DNA of 64,000 nucleotides from Paenibacillus hamazuiensis (GCF_023276405.1 NZ_JALRMO010000001.1:4712001-4776000); one strand, 5' to 3'; shown: positions 24,802-33,754, counted from the first letter of the stretch. Translations and numbers: made by a program. The notes: generated from the sequence alone by a model not told the origin.

Positions 24802-24862
24802 CTTCAACAACCCTTCCTTGATTCAATTTGGTTTATGGAGGCACGGCCCTCGTCGTGCATGA

Positions 24863-26863
24863 TTATCTCTTATTCATCTCTTCATTCGGGTATTTCATGG
24901 AGGATACGATAGTGATGAGCTCTTGATCCGAAAGTTTTCCCGTTACTTGGAATTGATACTGAACTCCTCTATCCTCCCATACATAGTAGCGCTTATCGCT
25001 TTGCCCTGTATAACTTACCGTCACCTTCATGGCGAACAGCCCCAGTTCCTTCATTCTCAGAGATGTTCGACTTATCGCCCATCCGCTTTTTTTGGTATCC
25101 AGGGCTTGTTCAATCGATTTATACACAGCTTCCAATCCTGCACCTCCATGAGTGGCGTAGAAATCTACATTACCGGATATAACCTCCGCTTTGCGCTCAA
25201 CATAGTGTGTCTCTACTTCGGTTTGCTTGCTTTCATCCGTTCCCTTCGTAGTCAGCTTAACCCCTTCGAAGCGATACCCCTCAGGTAAAGATTTCGGGAT
25301 TTTAAACTCAAAACCAGCAGCCTTTACTACTTCCTCCAATTCGTTCTTGGCCTGATCGGGGGAGAATGCACCCTTTCCATCCTTCTCAGCTGCCGCTTGG
25401 GCAGCGTATTCCTTCGTAGATTGATAAGAAGCTTCCAATCCTGCTACTTCATGAATGGCGAAGTGATCTACATTACCGGATATAGTCTCATCTTTGCGTT
25501 CAACATTGCGTATCTCTACTTCGGTTTGCTTGCCTTCATCCATTCCCTTCGTATGAAGATTGCCCTTTTCAAAGCGGTACTCCTCAGGTAAAGAACTTGG
25601 GATATTAAACTTAGTATCATTAGCATTAGCCTTTACTACTTCCTCCAATTCGTGCTTGGCCTGATCGGAGGATGAGGTATCATTTTCACTTTTGTCAGTT
25701 ATTGCAGTGCCTTCAGCATATTCCTTCGGAGGATCTCCCGATATCGGCTCTGCCGCATTTGTTAGCGTCGTTAAGCCCATGATGGCAACGCAAAGGACAG
25801 CGATCGATGAGAGCTTATACGTACCTTTCTTGAACGATGTAATCATCTTAATTCTCCTTACCACCTGATTTCGCTTGTTCGCTCCAAAGAAATACAGCAG
25901 GCTCGGTTGGTTGCGGCGGTTGACTGTATAAAGCTTCAGAAATTGAACAATCGTCATCCCGTACGGTATCGCCTCGGCTTCTCCGAGAACTTCCAATACA
26001 TAGGCATCGCAGGCCAACTCCATATCTACTTTCATCTTTTTCATATATATCCAAATTATAGGATTGATCCAGTGGATCGCGAGAACCAAGGCTCCAAGCC
26101 AATTCCATGCGATATCATTTCTTTTATAATGAGCCAGCTCGTGGGAGATGATATGATACAGCTGAACATCATTCATTTGGTTTCCTATCTCTTTGGGGAA
26201 ATAAATCCACGGATGTATCACCCCGGAAATATGCGGGCTTTTCATGTCGTGTCCCGTATACAAGGCAATTGGCTTCTTAATACCGAATTTGCTCCTGCAA
26301 TCATTCATAATGGAGACAATCCGAGGGTCTGTAACGACTTCAAATGAATTGAGTGCTCTTCGGATCCTCCACATATACACGAATAAATAGACCAGAATTG
26401 CGGCCGCTCCTGTAAGCCATATTACCGAAACAGTTTTTAAGACGAATGGGTATACTGCTGTAAAAGAAGGTGTCTGGTTCTCCGTTTCATGTGGTGATAC
26501 GGCTTCCAGAATCGGATGCTGGTTCTGAGGAGGTATATTGTTCTGATTCTGAAGAAGTAGTTGTTGCACCTCTCTATCATTGGGTAATACTTCCGCTGGT
26601 ATATTAGTTTCAAAAGACAGGATATCCGCAACCGCTCTATCTGCACCCGAAGTCAATTGCAAAGCATTAAATAAACTTAAAGGACTATTGGGGAAATCCG
26701 GCAGGAGCAGTCGAATCAGTACGATCAGCCAGAGCGCATGCCGCATACGAGGGCTCATATGTCGATGAAACAAGGCTTGAATCACCATGATAAACAGGAC
26801 AACGGCGCTCGCCGCCAACGTCGAGTAACACAACCATGCAAAGAGACTATATAAATGATCCAT
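24863..26863 (-). CDS. BlaR1-like M56 metalloprotease with duplicated DUF4367-like domain
   Basis: 666-residue membrane metalloprotease that should cleave or inactivate the BlaI-type repressor encoded upstream. TM helices lie at about 8-30, 40-55 and 140-165, and another at about 375-395. The zinc site is HELAH (His241, Glu242, His245) followed by YKRND, as in family M56. The C-terminal region is not a penicillin-binding domain. It has two copies (about 75 residues each) of a DUF4367-like unit (EYRFEKGNLHTKGMDEGKQT, then GYRFEGVKLTTKGTDESKQT) and an end segment YYVWEDRGVQYQFQVTGKL. So the signal is unlikely to be a beta-lactam. RBS GGAGAGGT at the ATG. Confidence 0.9.
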   Translation of the reverse strand: MDHLYSLFAWLCYSTLAASAVVLFIMVIQALFHRHMSPRMRHALWLIVLIRLLLPDFPNSPLSLFNALQLTSGADRAVADILSFETNIPAEVLPNDREVQQLLLQNQNNIPPQNQHPILEAVSPHETENQTPSFTAVYPFVLKTVSVIWLTGAAAILVYLFVYMWRIRRALNSFEVVTDPRIVSIMNDCRSKFGIKKPIALYTGHDMKSPHISGVIHPWIYFPKEIGNQMNDVQLYHIISHELAHYKRNDIAWNWLGALVLAIHWINPIIWIYMKKMKVDMELACDAYVLEVLGEAEAIPYGMTIVQFLKLYTVNRRNQPSLLYFFGANKRNQVVRRIKMITSFKKGTYKLSSIAVLCVAIMGLTTLTNAAEPISGDPPKEYAEGTAITDKSENDTSSSDQAKHELEEVVKANANDTKFNIPSSLPEEYRFEKGNLHTKGMDEGKQTEVEIRNVERKDETISGNVDHFAIHEVAGLEASYQSTKEYAAQAAAEKDGKGAFSPDQAKNELEEVVKAAGFEFKIPKSLPEGYRFEGVKLTTKGTDESKQTEVETHYVERKAEVISGNVDFYATHGGAGLEAVYKSIEQALDTKKSGWAISRTSLRMKELGLFAMKVTVSYTGQSDKRYYVWEDRGVQYQFQVTGKLSDQELITIVSSMKYPNEEMNKR
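25109..25671 (-). repeat. Internal direct duplication inside the BlaR1-like gene
   Basis: Two copies of about 250 bp, 25109-25362 and 25421-25671, are similar at the DNA level over their whole length (for example CCTTTACTACTTCCTCCAAT occurs in both). They encode the two DUF4367-like units. The conservation of DNA as well as protein indicates a fairly recent duplication. Confidence 0.8.
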
Positions 26864-26886
26864 GAGCTTACCTCTCCATTTTATCT

Positions 26887-27291
26887 CTATGCATTATCCT
26901 TGTGCTCCGTTATCTTTTCCTTTTTCTTTTCTATCAAAATCTTTTGAAGATGATCGATATCCTGTTCTGTTAAATCGGTTTCTTCCAAAAAATTCGACAC
27001 CATCATGTTAGCCGCCCCGTTAAATACTCTTTTGAGAAATGATTCGCTCGCCGCCCGAATGCAATCTTTCTCAGAGACTAACGGAAAATAAAGATAACTT
27101 CTTCCCGATCTTTCGAAGCCGACTGCCTTTTTATTCAAAAGCCTGTTAATAAACGTTCGTACGGTCTGATCGCTCCACTCAATCCCACCAGGTAGCTGGA
27201 GCATGATTTGCTCTGAGGTCATAGGGCTATGCTTCCAGATAACCTTCATAATTTCCCATTCCGATTCCGATATTTTGGGAACATTGTGCAT
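26887..27291 (-). CDS. BlaI/MecI/CopY-family repressor
   Basis: 134-residue winged-helix repressor: ISESEWEIMKVIWKHSPMTS, TVRTFINRLLNKKAVGFERS and the C-terminal dimer helix region with FLEETDLTEQDIDHLQKILI. In this family the membrane protease (BlaR1) inactivates the repressor to open the operon. The protease gene starts 24 bp further on. Two TACAnnTGTA operators overlap the promoter in front of this gene, so autoregulation is well supported. RBS AAAGGAGGA at the ATG. Confidence 0.95.
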   Translation of the reverse strand: MHNVPKISESEWEIMKVIWKHSPMTSEQIMLQLPGGIEWSDQTVRTFINRLLNKKAVGFERSGRSYLYFPLVSEKDCIRAASESFLKRVFNGAANMMVSNFLEETDLTEQDIDHLQKILIEKKKEKITEHKDNA

Positions 27292-27318
27292 GCTTATCCT
27301 CCTTTCCGAAATAAACTA

Positions 27319-27377
27319 TTACATCTGTAAATTCATCTGACAACGTTATTATTACACATGTAAATTTAAACTGTCAA
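27319..27377 (-). promoter_or_regulatory. BlaI-operon promoter with two operators
   Basis: Minus strand: -35 TTGACA (27377-27372), 17-bp spacer, -10 TAATAA. Operator TTACATGTGTAA (27363-27352) overlaps the spacer and the -10 box, and a second operator TTACAGATGTAA (27330-27319) lies about 33 bp downstream. Both fit the BlaI/MecI box TACAnnTGTA. The same layout occurs in front of the other blaI-type gene at 39872-39922. Confidence 0.88.
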
Positions 27378-27538
27378 TCTAATTCTTTAACATATGGCCG
27401 ACCGACTTCTATGCCGTCATTACTTTTCCATTTCGCTCAAAGGGTCTTTTCAAGTAAGTTAAAGGCCGTCTAAGCTCCATACTTCATCGGCATCCGCGTA
27501 ATTTTCCGCGTGCGGTGTGCATCAATCAAAAATAAACT

Positions 27539-27800
27539 TTAATTTCGGATGGGCCAATTGTTTGCTTTCTTGATCACCTTATTGGTCAACTCCTCGTCAC
27601 TCCTTAATAACTCATCGATGGTTAAGCCAAATAGATCGCTTTCTCCACAAAGACCATAGCGGCAGCTGCCTTTCTGTAACTGATAAGCTAATCTTGATTT
27701 AACCGCCTGCAGAAGTAAAGACCACTTTAGTTGAGCGGCCCCGCAACCCCAGGTTGCGTTGGGTTCATTCACCGACAGCGGAAAGTTATAAACATTATGG
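27539..27800 (-). pseudogene. Remnant of an XRE-family HTH regulator (C-terminal end)
   Basis: The minus-strand frame ends with SDLFGLTIDELLRSDEELTN and VIKKANN, which closely follows the end of HTH_3 domains in Bacilli XRE regulators (the stretch after the recognition helix). The residues before it do not form the expected helix-turn-helix, and the open frame further upstream is not regulator-like. I read this as the 3' end of a broken regulator gene. It is convergent to nothing and partly faces the start of the gene at 27856. Confidence 0.4.
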
Positions 27801-27855
27801 AAGAAACTTCCGATATACATTTTAGAAAAAATAAAAAGAAATTGAGGTGTCCCGT

Positions 27856-28710
27856 GTGGAAATAACCAGATACGCTGCTTCATCGGTTCTGAACCTCTAC
27901 GCTGCAAAGGTACAACAACATCCCGCTTTGTACTCGGGTACCTCGCCCGGTTCGAAAGTGTCTTATGACTTGCTGGAAATCAGCCCGGAGGGCAGGCAAT
28001 TGGCGGTTGACGCTATCGAGCTGCAGCCGGCGCATTATTGGGGTACGGCTGAAATAAACGATTCGCTGCAAAGTCTATTAAACGGCAAGTCGCCCGAAGT
28101 CAGCAAAGCGGTCTATACTTTAATCCAATCGAATCTGCTTCCGGACGGCTCCGTCTCGGACGAGGAGGAGCGAGCCGCCCTGCTGGAATCGGGTTTATCT
28201 CAAGCGAAATTTTTGGCGGACCGTTATATGACGGGCGAAGACTCTTCCAAATTTTTGGGAGTCATCCGGCAAATTGCAGCTATCGCCAAAACAAGAACCG
28301 TAGACCCGGAAACCGGTCAAGCCACTTATGTTACGCCCCCTCAAAAGCCCATCGGCGCTCCCGATGACTACATCAATACCGGAGAATTAATGAAACGTTT
28401 TGAGCCGGAGACTTACAAGCGGCTGCAGGATGCCGTAACAAACGGCGGGGATTGGGGAAAGATTCTCATCGAATTCGCCAAGAAGGTTCCCCAAAATAAA
28501 GATTGGGTATCGACATATAGGGAAGAAACCGATAAGCTCATAAAAGATATGCGGAACACCAAGATCGAAAACCGCTTCGCAGACGTGGACACGTCGAGTA
28601 TGGAAGTTTTTTTACGGGACATGAACAGCCAATTTCAGAAAACCTCTTTTGCCAGCACGGATTTTTTGACGAGAAATTTGCAAATTTTCGCTCGTACTTT
28701 AGGGCATTAG
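27856..28710 (+). CDS. Hypothetical protein of 284 residues
   Basis: No recognised family. The protein is soluble-looking, without a signal peptide or TM helices: mixed helical N-terminus (ITRYAASSVLNLYAAKVQQH), a Pro-rich middle (YVTPPQKPIGAPDDYINTG) and a helical C-terminus (EVFLRDMNSQFQKTSFASTD). The start is GTG at 27856 with GAGGTG 6 bp upstream; an earlier in-frame GTG at 27847 lies inside that ribosome site. It stands alone with a strong terminator behind it. Gene-like codon use and the clean RBS and terminator support a real gene. Confidence 0.7.
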   Translation: MEITRYAASSVLNLYAAKVQQHPALYSGTSPGSKVSYDLLEISPEGRQLAVDAIELQPAHYWGTAEINDSLQSLLNGKSPEVSKAVYTLIQSNLLPDGSVSDEEERAALLESGLSQAKFLADRYMTGEDSSKFLGVIRQIAAIAKTRTVDPETGQATYVTPPQKPIGAPDDYINTGELMKRFEPETYKRLQDAVTNGGDWGKILIEFAKKVPQNKDWVSTYREETDKLIKDMRNTKIENRFADVDTSSMEVFLRDMNSQFQKTSFASTDFLTRNLQIFARTLGH

Positions 28711-28730
28711 TTCGTTTTTTGCAAATAAAA

Positions 28731-28759
28731 AACCTTCCAATTTTAAGGAAGGTTTTTTT
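28731..28759. terminator. Bidirectional terminator
   Basis: Stem AACCTTCC / GGAAGGTT with an 8-base loop and T runs on both sides (AAAAAA before, TTTTTTT after), between convergent genes ending at 28710 and 28769. Confidence 0.9.
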
Positions 28760-28768
28760 ATCCTCATT

Positions 28769-29197
28769 TTATTTGGAGGCTTCACTGTATTTTTTAAAAT
28801 TGTCCAGAATCGCCTGCCAGCCTGCTTGCTGCATATCAACAGGATTGGTCGTTTCCGCGTCAAAAGTTTCAACAACCTTAGTGACGTTTCCTTGGCTGAT
28901 AAAAGTAATCGAAACTTTTCTTCCATCTCCCATCGTGTAAGAAATAAACTCATTTGTTCTCACTTCATCATAAACGCCGCCGAAATCAAATCCAAAGCTG
29001 CCATCCTTCGCTTCCATTCTTGTAGTAAACTTCCCGCCGACCCTTAAATCATTTTCTGCTTTCGGCGCATGCCAGTCGTCGGCAGCGGCGCACCATTTTG
29101 TGATATGCTGCGGCTCGTTCCAAAATTTCCACACTTCTCCAACCGGTGCATGAATAGTCGCTTCTACTGTTATTTCTACATTTTTACCTGTTTCCAT
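28769..29197 (-). CDS. SRPBCC / AHSA1-family protein
   Basis: 142 residues of the START-like SRPBCC (activator of Hsp90 ATPase homologue 1-like) family: N-terminal ITVEATIHAPVGEVWKFWNEPQHITKWC, LRVGGKFTTRMEAKDG and C-terminal ETTNPVDMQQAGWQAILDNF are typical. These are small ligand-binding proteins of mostly unknown role, often next to ArsR regulators, none of which is seen here. Complete length, with RBS GAGGTAGGG. Confidence 0.88.
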   Translation of the reverse strand: METGKNVEITVEATIHAPVGEVWKFWNEPQHITKWCAAADDWHAPKAENDLRVGGKFTTRMEAKDGSFGFDFGGVYDEVRTNEFISYTMGDGRKVSITFISQGNVTKVVETFDAETTNPVDMQQAGWQAILDNFKKYSEASK

Positions 29198-29319
29198 ATT
29201 AATTCCCTACCTCACTTTAATAGATTATATTGTTGAGCGCTCCCGCATCATCCCACATACGAAATGCCTTGAATGTTATTTGAAAAGCTTAATGTGAAAC
29301 GGCCCTCCTCTCTGACGGT

Positions 29320-29469
29320 TTATCGAAGCAGTGCCGCAGGCTTATCCGGGGCATTGCTCCTTATCCAATCTCTTTGTTTCGGACAATTCAAATATACATC
29401 ATAAGGAATATTCTCGTCAAGGAATATTTTGATTTTTTTTAGAGCACGTCTCAATCGCTTTGAATTCAT
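29320..29469 (-). CDS. Candidate small basic protein (49 residues)
   Basis: An ATG at 29469 opens 49 codons with protein-like content: basic start (MNSKRLRRALKKIK), then FLDENIPYDVYLNCPKQRDW and a Pro/Ala end. The ribosome site is weak (GGGAATG). I do not recognise it. It could be a real small gene or the remnant of a larger one. The remainder of the gap 29198-29554 shows no gene. Confidence 0.35.
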   Translation of the reverse strand: MNSKRLRRALKKIKIFLDENIPYDVYLNCPKQRDWIRSNAPDKPAALLR

Positions 29470-29554
29470 TGAATCATTCCCGTAATTCAGCTTATAACGA
29501 TTAACAGCGGTTCCTACAACCGACTATCCCGGCCCCCGTATGATGCATCACGCA

Positions 29555-30619
29555 TTATCCCGACTTCCCCCCGGCCATCCGCTTCTTATACTCGTTCGGC
29601 GACAACCCGCAATACTTCTTGAACGACTTGGCAAAATGCGGGTAGTCGCCGTAGCCGACCGCCAGCGCTGCATCGAGCGTTTTGCAGGAGGGGTCGCGCA
29701 GCAGCTCCATCGCCTTGTCCATGCGCAGCTTGATGACGTAGTCGGTGAAGCTCATCCCTGTCTCCTCCTTGAAACAGCGGCTGAAATACGACACCGACAT
29801 GCCCGCCTGCTCGGCTGCCTGCTGCAGCGTCACATCCCCCTCGGCGAAGTGCGTTTCCAGAAAACGGACGGCCCGGGAGATCGACTGCCGCTGCCCCCAA
29901 TTGCGCGACGCGCGTATGAGCTCCGCCTGCCGCCGAAGCACCTCCTTCGCTTGGGCCAGCAGCTGCCCCGGGGCTTCCGCACCCGAAAGAAGCGGCTTGC
30001 CCAGCTCCGCCAAGCCGCCCTGCGCACGCTCCAGCAGCCCCGCTTCCGCCAAGACCAGCACGTCCTCCAGACGGCTGGCGAGCTGGGCGGCGGGCAACCC
30101 ATCGTCCGACAAACGCCCGCAAATTTCCTCCATCCGCCTCTGCGCTTCCTCTTCGTTCAGCAGCCAAAGCCGCTCGGCAAGCTCCTCGCCGAGCGCTTTG
30201 CATTCCTTCAGCCACCGGCTCCGCGCTGCCGTCGCCCTGCGCCGCTCCTCCAGCCTGGCCGAAACGTTAGCGAGCAGCTCGTGAAGCTGCTCTTCCTGCA
30301 GCGGCTTCAGCAAATAATCGGCGACCCCGTGCCGAAGGGCCTGCTGCGCGTAAGCGAAATCGTCGTAGCCGGACAAAATGGCGATGTCCATGTCCCACTC
30401 GTGAAGGCGTACCTCGCTGACCAACTCCAAGCCGTCCATCACGGGCATTCTGATGTCCGTGATGAGCAGGTCCGGCCGCAGCTTTTCGCATAACGCAAGC
30501 GCTTCATTTCCGTCATCCGCCTCTCCGACCGCTTCGAAGCCAAACGGGCTGTCCGCAATCAGCTTGGCCAGGCTTCGTTTGATCATTACCTCGTCGTCGA
30601 CGATCAATACTTTGAACAT
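29555..30619 (-). CDS. YesN-type response regulator (receiver plus AraC HTH)
   Basis: 354 residues: receiver at 1-120 with Asp55 (LLITDIRMPVMDG) and Lys in LLKPLQEE; a short middle region rich in Leu/Ala; AraC-type double HTH at about 255-350 (VTLQQAAEQAGMSVSYFSRC, LDAALAVGYGDYPHFAKSF). It lies 19 bp behind the YesM-type kinase gene at 30639. Unlike the pair at 6272-9291, no sugar transporter or binding protein is adjacent, so its target genes are not evident. RBS GGAAGGGGGAG. Confidence 0.92.
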   Translation of the reverse strand: MFKVLIVDDEVMIKRSLAKLIADSPFGFEAVGEADDGNEALALCEKLRPDLLITDIRMPVMDGLELVSEVRLHEWDMDIAILSGYDDFAYAQQALRHGVADYLLKPLQEEQLHELLANVSARLEERRRATAARSRWLKECKALGEELAERLWLLNEEEAQRRMEEICGRLSDDGLPAAQLASRLEDVLVLAEAGLLERAQGGLAELGKPLLSGAEAPGQLLAQAKEVLRRQAELIRASRNWGQRQSISRAVRFLETHFAEGDVTLQQAAEQAGMSVSYFSRCFKEETGMSFTDYVIKLRMDKAMELLRDPSCKTLDAALAVGYGDYPHFAKSFKKYCGLSPNEYKKRMAGGKSG

Positions 30620-30638
30620 ACCGCTCCCCCTTCCGAAA

Positions 30639-32447
30639 TCAAGCCATGTATTTGAGCCGCATCTCCACGATCGTGCCCGTTTCGTCGGATTTTACGATGT
30701 ACAGGCCGTAGCCCTCGCTGAAGCTTAAACGGATGCGCTGATGGACGTTCCACAAACCTATCGCCCCAGGCTGCACTGCCGGGGCGATCATTTCCGAATC
30801 GCCGCCCGCTTCCGCCGTCCCGCCGTTGCCTCCCATAAACATTTCGTTATACTTGTCTCTTAAGGCCGGATCCATCCCGCCCCCTCTATCTTCGATCCGC
30901 AGCAGGTAAACATCGTCGCGCTTCTCTCCGAAAATCCCGATATACGTCGGCTTGAGCTTATGCCGGTCATACCCGTGCTTAAACGCATTTTCCACAAGCG
31001 GCTGTATCATCAGCCGGAGGGCCATTACCCGGCCCAATTCGTCTTCCTGCACGTCCGCTTCCACATGGAGCGTCTTGAACCGTTCCTGCTGAATTTCCAG
31101 ATAGGTCCGTATGTAGCGGAGCTCCTCCTTCAGCGTGACGGTCTGCTGCGGGTGGCCGATGCTGTAGCGGAATATGCCGGCGAGCGAAGTCGCCATCCGG
31201 CTGATCGGCTTTACCCCCTCGATAATCGCATACGAATTAATGATTTCCAGCGTATTGTACAAAAAATGCGGATTGATCTGCGACTGCATCGCCTGCAGCG
31301 CAGACTCGCGCTGTCGCAGCTCCATTTCGTTTTCCTTTTGCTTGGAATGCTGCACTTCCTCGATCAGGCTTTGGATTTTGCCGGCCATCCGGTTAAAGCT
31401 GCGGTTCAGGCTGCCGATTTCGTCGTCGCGCCGCTCCGGCGCCCGGATGGTGAGATCGCCCTCCTCCGCCCGGCGCATCAGCCTCTGCAAATGCGAAAGC
31501 GATTGGGTCATATACAGCGAGAAGCCGCCGACGAGAAACAGCGCCAATCCGACCAAAAGCAGCCCGATCCATACGGTGACGTTTCGCCAACGAACCAAAT
31601 CGCCGTTCAACTGGCTAAGCGGCACTTCCGAGACCAAGGTCCAGCCCGTGGCCTGCGAACGGTCGTATATGACCAGCATTTTCTCCCCCGCGACGTTTTC
31701 CACGTAATAGCCGCTGCGGTCGTCCAGATTGAGACGGATGCCGCGGTCCCCGACCGGCTTGCCCCATTTTTCCTTGTCGGGGTGGTACACGATATTGCCC
31801 TGCTGGTCCATGATCCAAACGAAGCCGCTTTCCCCGAGCTTGATTTTTTCGCAAATTTTTATGATTTCATTCATTCGCAAGTGGACGACAAGCATCCCCG
31901 CCGACTGGTAGGACAGCGTATCGAGAAAACGCCGCGCGATCGTCAGCACCGGCGTATAGTCCTTGAAGGACAATCCCATAATTTTATAGTTCTGGTCGCC
32001 AAGCAGCGCATCCTTGTACTGCTCGTAGCTTTCCATTGCGGCTAATCCGTTGTAGCTGGCCGTGGCGATGCCGTTTTTGGACACAATCGACAGGCCGTAA
32101 ATGTCCGGACGCCCGAAAATGATCGACGGAAACAGCTCTTCGGATATTTTTCTGCTGATCACAAACCGCTCGTATTGCTCATTCGGCTCGAGCTTCATGA
32201 ACGTCTGGATGTGCGGATGCAGCAGCAGCGGATACGTGACGCGCTCCAGGTCGGCGAAATACGAATCGAGCTGCCCGTTGATCTGCCGCACGAGCTGCTC
32301 GCTGTAGCTGATCGCGTTTTTCTCGATGCTCTCGGTCGAGCTCGCGTACCACGACGCCCCGAAGGCAAGCAGCGGCACGCATAGAAAAAACAATATAAGA
32401 AGCAGCAGCTTCGCTTTAATTGTCAGCGCTTTCTTTTTCCACATCAT
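30639..32447 (-). CDS. YesM-type sensor histidine kinase
   Basis: About 602 residues: TM helix near the start (KAKLLLLILFFLCVPLLAFG), dCACHE-like extracellular sensor, second TM helix (VTVWIGLLLVGLALFLVGGF), HAMP domain, QINPHFLYNTLEIINSY with the phospho-His and a HATPase_c domain (PLVENAFKHG, EDRGGGMD, GLWNVHQRIRLSFSEGYG). The frame is open to 32615, but the residues before the first TM helix are not kinase-like. The ATG at 32447 (RBS AGGGCGG) or 32474 is the likely start. It partners the YesN regulator at 29555. The signal is unknown. Confidence 0.9.
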   Translation of the reverse strand: MMWKKKALTIKAKLLLLILFFLCVPLLAFGASWYASSTESIEKNAISYSEQLVRQINGQLDSYFADLERVTYPLLLHPHIQTFMKLEPNEQYERFVISRKISEELFPSIIFGRPDIYGLSIVSKNGIATASYNGLAAMESYEQYKDALLGDQNYKIMGLSFKDYTPVLTIARRFLDTLSYQSAGMLVVHLRMNEIIKICEKIKLGESGFVWIMDQQGNIVYHPDKEKWGKPVGDRGIRLNLDDRSGYYVENVAGEKMLVIYDRSQATGWTLVSEVPLSQLNGDLVRWRNVTVWIGLLLVGLALFLVGGFSLYMTQSLSHLQRLMRRAEEGDLTIRAPERRDDEIGSLNRSFNRMAGKIQSLIEEVQHSKQKENEMELRQRESALQAMQSQINPHFLYNTLEIINSYAIIEGVKPISRMATSLAGIFRYSIGHPQQTVTLKEELRYIRTYLEIQQERFKTLHVEADVQEDELGRVMALRLMIQPLVENAFKHGYDRHKLKPTYIGIFGEKRDDVYLLRIEDRGGGMDPALRDKYNEMFMGGNGGTAEAGGDSEMIAPAVQPGAIGLWNVHQRIRLSFSEGYGLYIVKSDETGTIVEMRLKYMA

Positions 32448-32593
32448 CGACAGCCGCCCTCGCCTTCCAGCCATATAGTTTACCTTATCATGAAAGGTGC
32501 GCATTGGAAAAGTGGCAGCTTTGGACGTACGGACTTTTGAACAAGACAAAAAAGGGCGACATTTGTCCCCCCTATCATTCGTTAAACGTAACG

Positions 32594-33472
32594 TTAATCC
32601 AATCTTTTCAACCATGCGGCAAGCGCTTCGCCCACTTCAGCGGGTGCGTCTTCTTGCGGATAGTGGCGGCCTGGGACCGTTACCTCGGTCTGCGATGGCC
32701 ATGTACGGCAAAAATCGAGGTGGGATTGCGGCAGCAAGCCGGGGTCGCAGCGGACGAATAGTTTGGGAACCGCGCTTTGCGCCAGCCATTCTCCATACTC
32801 AGTGACAATCTCCGTTACATCAGCCGGATCTCCGTCGAATGGAAGCTGGCGTGCCCAGCTGAGCGTGGGACGGCGGCTTTCACCCGGCTCCAGGAACGGC
32901 CGGCGGTACTGTGCCATCTCTTCATCCGTCAGCTTGCGCAATATGCCCACCGGCAGGTTGAACTCGATAAACGAATTTTCTTCAAGCACCATCCGCTCCC
33001 CTTCCGGCGTCCGAAGCGTTTGGAAAATCTTGCGCCCGTTCTCCGGAATTTCACTCCAACTGCGCGGTTTAATGATCGCTTCCATATAAGCGATGCCTTT
33101 GACCGCACCGGGATGGCGCTTCGCCCAGTCGAAGCCGAGTGCCGATCCCCAGTCGTGCATCACAAAAGTTACACGCTCGCTCACGCCAAGCTGATCGAGC
33201 AGCTCGTCAAGATAGCGGCGGTGCTCGGCAAAGGTGTACGAGTGGGGCCCGCTTTCCGGAAGCTTTGCGGAATCTCCCATACCGATGAGATCAGGCGCAA
33301 TACAGCGGCCAAACTTCCGGGCATAAGGAATAATGTTGCGCCAGAGATAAGAAGATGCCGGATTGCCATGCAGGAAGACGATAGGGTCACCGCTTCCTTC
33401 CTCCACATAGGCCATCTCCAAGCCGAATACCTGTTTGCGCTTTTTCTCATACGGGAATGCCTCGTTAATCAT
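32594..33472 (-). CDS. Haloalkane dehalogenase-like alpha/beta hydrolase
   Basis: 292 residues with the full active site of subfamily II haloalkane dehalogenases (EC 3.8.1.5): HGNPASSYLWRN with halide-binding Asn37, HDWGS with nucleophile Asp107 and the adjacent Trp108, Glu131 in the MEAI segment as the acid partner, and base His270 in GRHYPQED. This suggests hydrolytic release of halide from haloalkanes in the cytoplasm, though many homologues have not been tested. It is transcribed alone. Two near-identical 21-bp direct repeats lie in its promoter region. RBS GGGTGAG at the ATG. Confidence 0.85.
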   Translation of the reverse strand: MINEAFPYEKKRKQVFGLEMAYVEEGSGDPIVFLHGNPASSYLWRNIIPYARKFGRCIAPDLIGMGDSAKLPESGPHSYTFAEHRRYLDELLDQLGVSERVTFVMHDWGSALGFDWAKRHPGAVKGIAYMEAIIKPRSWSEIPENGRKIFQTLRTPEGERMVLEENSFIEFNLPVGILRKLTDEEMAQYRRPFLEPGESRRPTLSWARQLPFDGDPADVTEIVTEYGEWLAQSAVPKLFVRCDPGLLPQSHLDFCRTWPSQTEVTVPGRHYPQEDAPAEVGEALAAWLKRLD

Positions 33473-33580
33473 TTTTCATCTCACCCTTCAATTTTATTTA
33501 CCGCCAGGTTAAAGTATCTTCCGGCAGTCCGCTTCCGATTTCGATTTCAATTCCATGGCACATGCCCGGCTGAGATGTTA

Positions 33581-33638
33581 AATAGGATGTCATTGCAACT
33601 AATTTCATCATACGACGAATAGGATGTTATTGCAACTA
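33581..33638 (-). repeat. Pair of direct repeats in front of the dehalogenase gene
   Basis: Two 21-bp copies (33581-33601 and 33618-33638) differ at one base. On the minus strand both carry TAGTTGCAAT followed by (G/A)ACATCC. They are 37 bp apart start to start, 109-166 bp upstream of the dehalogenase ATG. The size and spacing suit operators of a regulator, possibly MarR or TetR type, that is not encoded next door. Confidence 0.6.
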
Positions 33639-33698
33639 TTTTTTTTGTAAAACTTGCCGCCCTCTTGAACCAAAATTTCGCACTCGGCTCGCCCAAAA

Positions 33699-33718
33699 GA
33701 AAAAAGCCGCCTTGCGGC
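33699..33718 (-). terminator. Terminator after the beta-helix protein gene
   Basis: Stem GCCGC / GCGGC with a 3-base loop, followed on the minus strand by six T and TCTTTTGG, 37 bp downstream of the stop at 33755. Confidence 0.8.
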
Positions 33719-33754
33719 AGCTTTAATTGAAGCGTATCCTTCTTACACCGATCT

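Noticed and set aside
24863-27291. Beta-lactam resistance operon
   Set aside because: BlaI and BlaR1 homologues are present, but there is no beta-lactamase or PBP gene and the BlaR1-like protein lacks a penicillin-binding sensor domain.
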